Source: Planctomycetaceae bacterium (lineage in GTDB: Bacteria; Planctomycetota; Planctomycetia; Planctomycetales; Planctomycetaceae). From it: DNA of 64,000 nt. The translations under genes were made by a program, and so were the position numbers. Below the pieces are notes generated by a model that saw nothing but the letters and a program-made list of their open reading frames with translations, did not search any database and was not told the DNA's origin. The stretch's first letter is position 1, and the number at the start of each line of letters is the position of its first letter. Where the stretch lies: contig JAKFUF010000060.1 of NCBI GenBank assembly GCA_021732845.1, positions 1 to 64,000 on the forward strand. The letters are read 5' to 3'. This document shows, one piece after another, positions 62,304 through 64,000 of this stretch.

Positions 62304-64000
62304 TCAGTCCACGAACAAAAACTCATTGCTGTTGAGCAGCAGGCGGCAGGTGTTGGGCAGGCCATGCTCGCGCGCGTGCCCTTCCAGCAGTTTGGCCTCG
62401 TCTGCCGTGGGGGCGCGGCCCAAGGTCAACTCGACCGCCCGGCGAACCTGGCTGGACATCCCCTCGGCCTCGCGCTGCACGCGCTCGGCCAGGTGCCGTG
62501 ACTGGCGGATGATGAACCGGTTGTTGAGCAGCGAAAGCGCCTGCAGCGCGGTGAGCGTCGTGTTCCGCTTGGGTGTCATCAGCGACGGGTCGGCGGCGTC
62601 CAGGCAGTCGAAAAACGGATCGGGCACACTGCGGACGATGAAGCGGTAAACGCCGCGTCGAAAACTTGCCGGACTGTCGACATCGAAATGTTCATAATCG
62701 TAAACGGGAGAATGGTCGTCCTTGAACACAAACTGCTGCACGGACGGGCCGCCAGCCGTCGGGTCGAGCTTCCCCGTGACATGCAGGATGCTGTCCCGCA
62801 CCGCCTCGGCCTCCAGCCGCTGCCGATTGGCCCGCCACAAAAACTGGTTGCCAGAGTCGATCGTTTCGCGCTCGGGGTCACCGGTGGAGACCTGTTGATA
62901 GGTGCGGCTGGTCAGCAACTGCCGGTGGAGCCGCTTCAACGATTCGCCATGTTCTTGAAAATCGGCGGCGAGCCAGTCGAGCAGTTCCGGATGCGTGGGC
63001 CGCTGGCCCATGTGTCCAAAATCGTTGGGCGAGTCGACCAGTCCGCGGCCGAAGTGGTACTGCCAGACGCGGTTGACGATCGACCGCCGCAGCAGACCGT
63101 TGCGGTGGTCGGTGAGCCACAGGGCCAGGCCGCCACGCCGCCGGCCATCTTCATCGCGCGCCTGAGGCACCGCTGGCAGTTCTGCCCCCAGCCCCAGAAT
63201 GTGTCGCATTGCCCCCGCCGCCATTTCCGTACCGGGGTTCTTGTCTTCGCCACGGTTCAAGAAATAGACCGGCCGTGGCTCACTCGCCGCCGAGAAATAG
63301 CCGACGGCATTGAACCCGTGCGAAGCGGCATAGACGTGCTTCTGGGGGGGCAGTGCTGTCTGCAAGCGGTCGATCTCCGCACGTTCGGCGGCCTGGGTTT
63401 TCAGGGAGGCCAGAGTCACTGCGTCGAGCGACGCCCGCACCAACTGCTCGCGGCGTTGAGTCAGGACGGCGAGTTCCTGCTGCGCGGCGGTCTGTCGTCC
63501 CAGTGCCGTCAGCCAATCGGCCATGCTGGTATTGAGCGCCTGGCGGCTGGTGTAGCCATCGACCAGATGCCGCGTGCTCCACCGACCGCCCTCAATCGAA
63601 TCGAGGGCCGTCACCGTGGCTCCGGCGGCGACGTTGGTGCCATTGGAATCCGCCTGGAGTTCGGCCAGGGCAAACACATGGTCATTCATGCGTTCCCACA
63701 GCCGCGTGGCCGTCACGCGGATGTATCGTGCCGATTGTCCGTTCGCTTTCAGTTCGACAGCCACGTCTCCGGGGTTCGTGACATCGGCCGACGTATGGTC
63801 GGCCAGCGTCTGCCGGTCTTTGAAAGTTGGGTCATTGGCCAGCTCCACGCGATACCGCAATGGGAAGCCAAAACCGGGCGTATCCGTAAAATCGGTGGGG
63901 CGGGCGGGCAGCAGCCGCACAGTTTCCAGCGGCAGGCTGCGGCCAAGGTCGACCTGGACCCATTTCGCCACATCACGTCCGGCCTCAATGCCACTGTGAT
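62304..64000 (-). CDS. Discoidin/DUF1553 protein (5' end beyond the window)
   Basis: The visible part begins in mid-domain (HSGIEAGRDVAKWVQVDLG, typical of a discoidin-like F5/8C domain at the right edge) and continues with YIRVTATRLWERMNDHVFALAELQ. A coiled segment follows, then DUF1553 to the end: RGGLALWLTDHRNGLLRRSIVNRVWQ, THPELLDWLAADFQ, LNNRFIIRQSRHLA and TCRLLLNSNEFLFVD. The start and any DUF1549 part lie outside the window. Exported planctomycete family with unknown chemistry. Confidence 0.9.
   Translation of the reverse strand, partial: HSGIEAGRDVAKWVQVDLGRSLPLETVRLLPARPTDFTDTPGFGFPLRYRVELANDPTFKDRQTLADHTSADVTNPGDVAVELKANGQSARYIRVTATRLWERMNDHVFALAELQADSNGTNVAAGATVTALDSIEGGRWSTRHLVDGYTSRQALNTSMADWLTALGRQTAAQQELAVLTQRREQLVRASLDAVTLASLKTQAAERAEIDRLQTALPPQKHVYAASHGFNAVGYFSAASEPRPVYFLNRGEDKNPGTEMAAGAMRHILGLGAELPAVPQARDEDGRRRGGLALWLTDHRNGLLRRSIVNRVWQYHFGRGLVDSPNDFGHMGQRPTHPELLDWLAADFQEHGESLKRLHRQLLTSRTYQQVSTGDPERETIDSGNQFLWRANRQRLEAEAVRDSILHVTGKLDPTAGGPSVQQFVFKDDHSPVYDYEHFDVDSPASFRRGVYRFIVRSVPDPFFDCLDAADPSLMTPKRNTTLTALQALSLLNNRFIIRQSRHLAERVQREAEGMSSQVRRAVELTLGRAPTADEAKLLEGHAREHGLPNTCRLLLNSNEFLFVD

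Overview
The window is a GC-rich (about 60% by eye) chromosomal segment of a planctomycete. The lineage signature is strong. There are DUF1549/DUF1553 proteins (7.5-10.0 kb and the partial gene at the right edge), a Tat-exported DUF1501 protein, a secreted protein with the LEPR-XLL N-terminus, two giant Ser/Thr kinases with TPR arrays, a Uma2-family protein and a CsrA. No rRNA, tRNA, CRISPR array, integrase or transposase gene was seen.

Layout. 0.6-5.8 kb: four co-directional metabolic genes, namely a RuBisCO-like protein fused to a cupin, SurE nucleotidase, a dihydropteroate-synthase-like protein and a degenerate nucleoside hydrolase. 5.9-15.2 kb: mostly minus-strand accessory genes (short TIR protein, nucleotidyltransferase, DUF1549/1553 protein, DUF3800 protein, large secreted protein, lipoprotein, Uma2). 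15.4-21.3 kb: plus-strand genes (leuD, DUF1501, alpha/beta hydrolase, DinB, cupin and a ParE-type toxin-antitoxin pair). 21.4-31.9 kb: two large kinases and the LEPR-XLL protein on the minus strand. 31.9-33.0 kb: a gene-free island of palindromic repeats, followed by adenylate kinase. 34.1-50.6 kb: a phage-derived structural cluster (protease/scaffold, decoration, capsid, connector, tail tube, tail or baseplate protein, two poorly conserved surface proteins, a Cys-rich protein, a three-domain glycosyltransferase, terminase, portal) without visible replication, integration, lysis or tape-measure genes. 50.7-51.6 kb: an ADP-ribosylglycohydrolase. 51.8-60.3 kb: a complete kdp potassium-uptake locus, kdpFABC plus the sensor/regulator pair kdpDE, preceded by an extra 30-residue membrane peptide. 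60.7-64 kb: csrA, a metallo-beta-lactamase-fold hydrolase and the 3' part of a discoidin/DUF1553 gene.

Two pervasive signals cut across the genes. First, the octamer TGAGCCAC (reverse complement GTGGCTCA) recurs some 45 times by hand count, mostly inside coding sequence, where two or three would be expected. Second, a roughly 200-220-bp MITE-like element with imperfect terminal inverted repeats (TAAGGAYCGCGGCAASAATAA) is scattered through the window, concentrated between the phage genes and also inserted between kdpB and kdpC. In two places its terminal repeat supplies the stop codon of the preceding phage gene. Both signals run through the phage block, which argues that it is an old, host-adapted resident. 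Its gene order is also circularly permuted relative to ordinary phages (terminase and portal last). The best candidates for something undescribed are this domesticated phage block, the MITE family, the octamer and the RuBisCO-like/cupin fusion.
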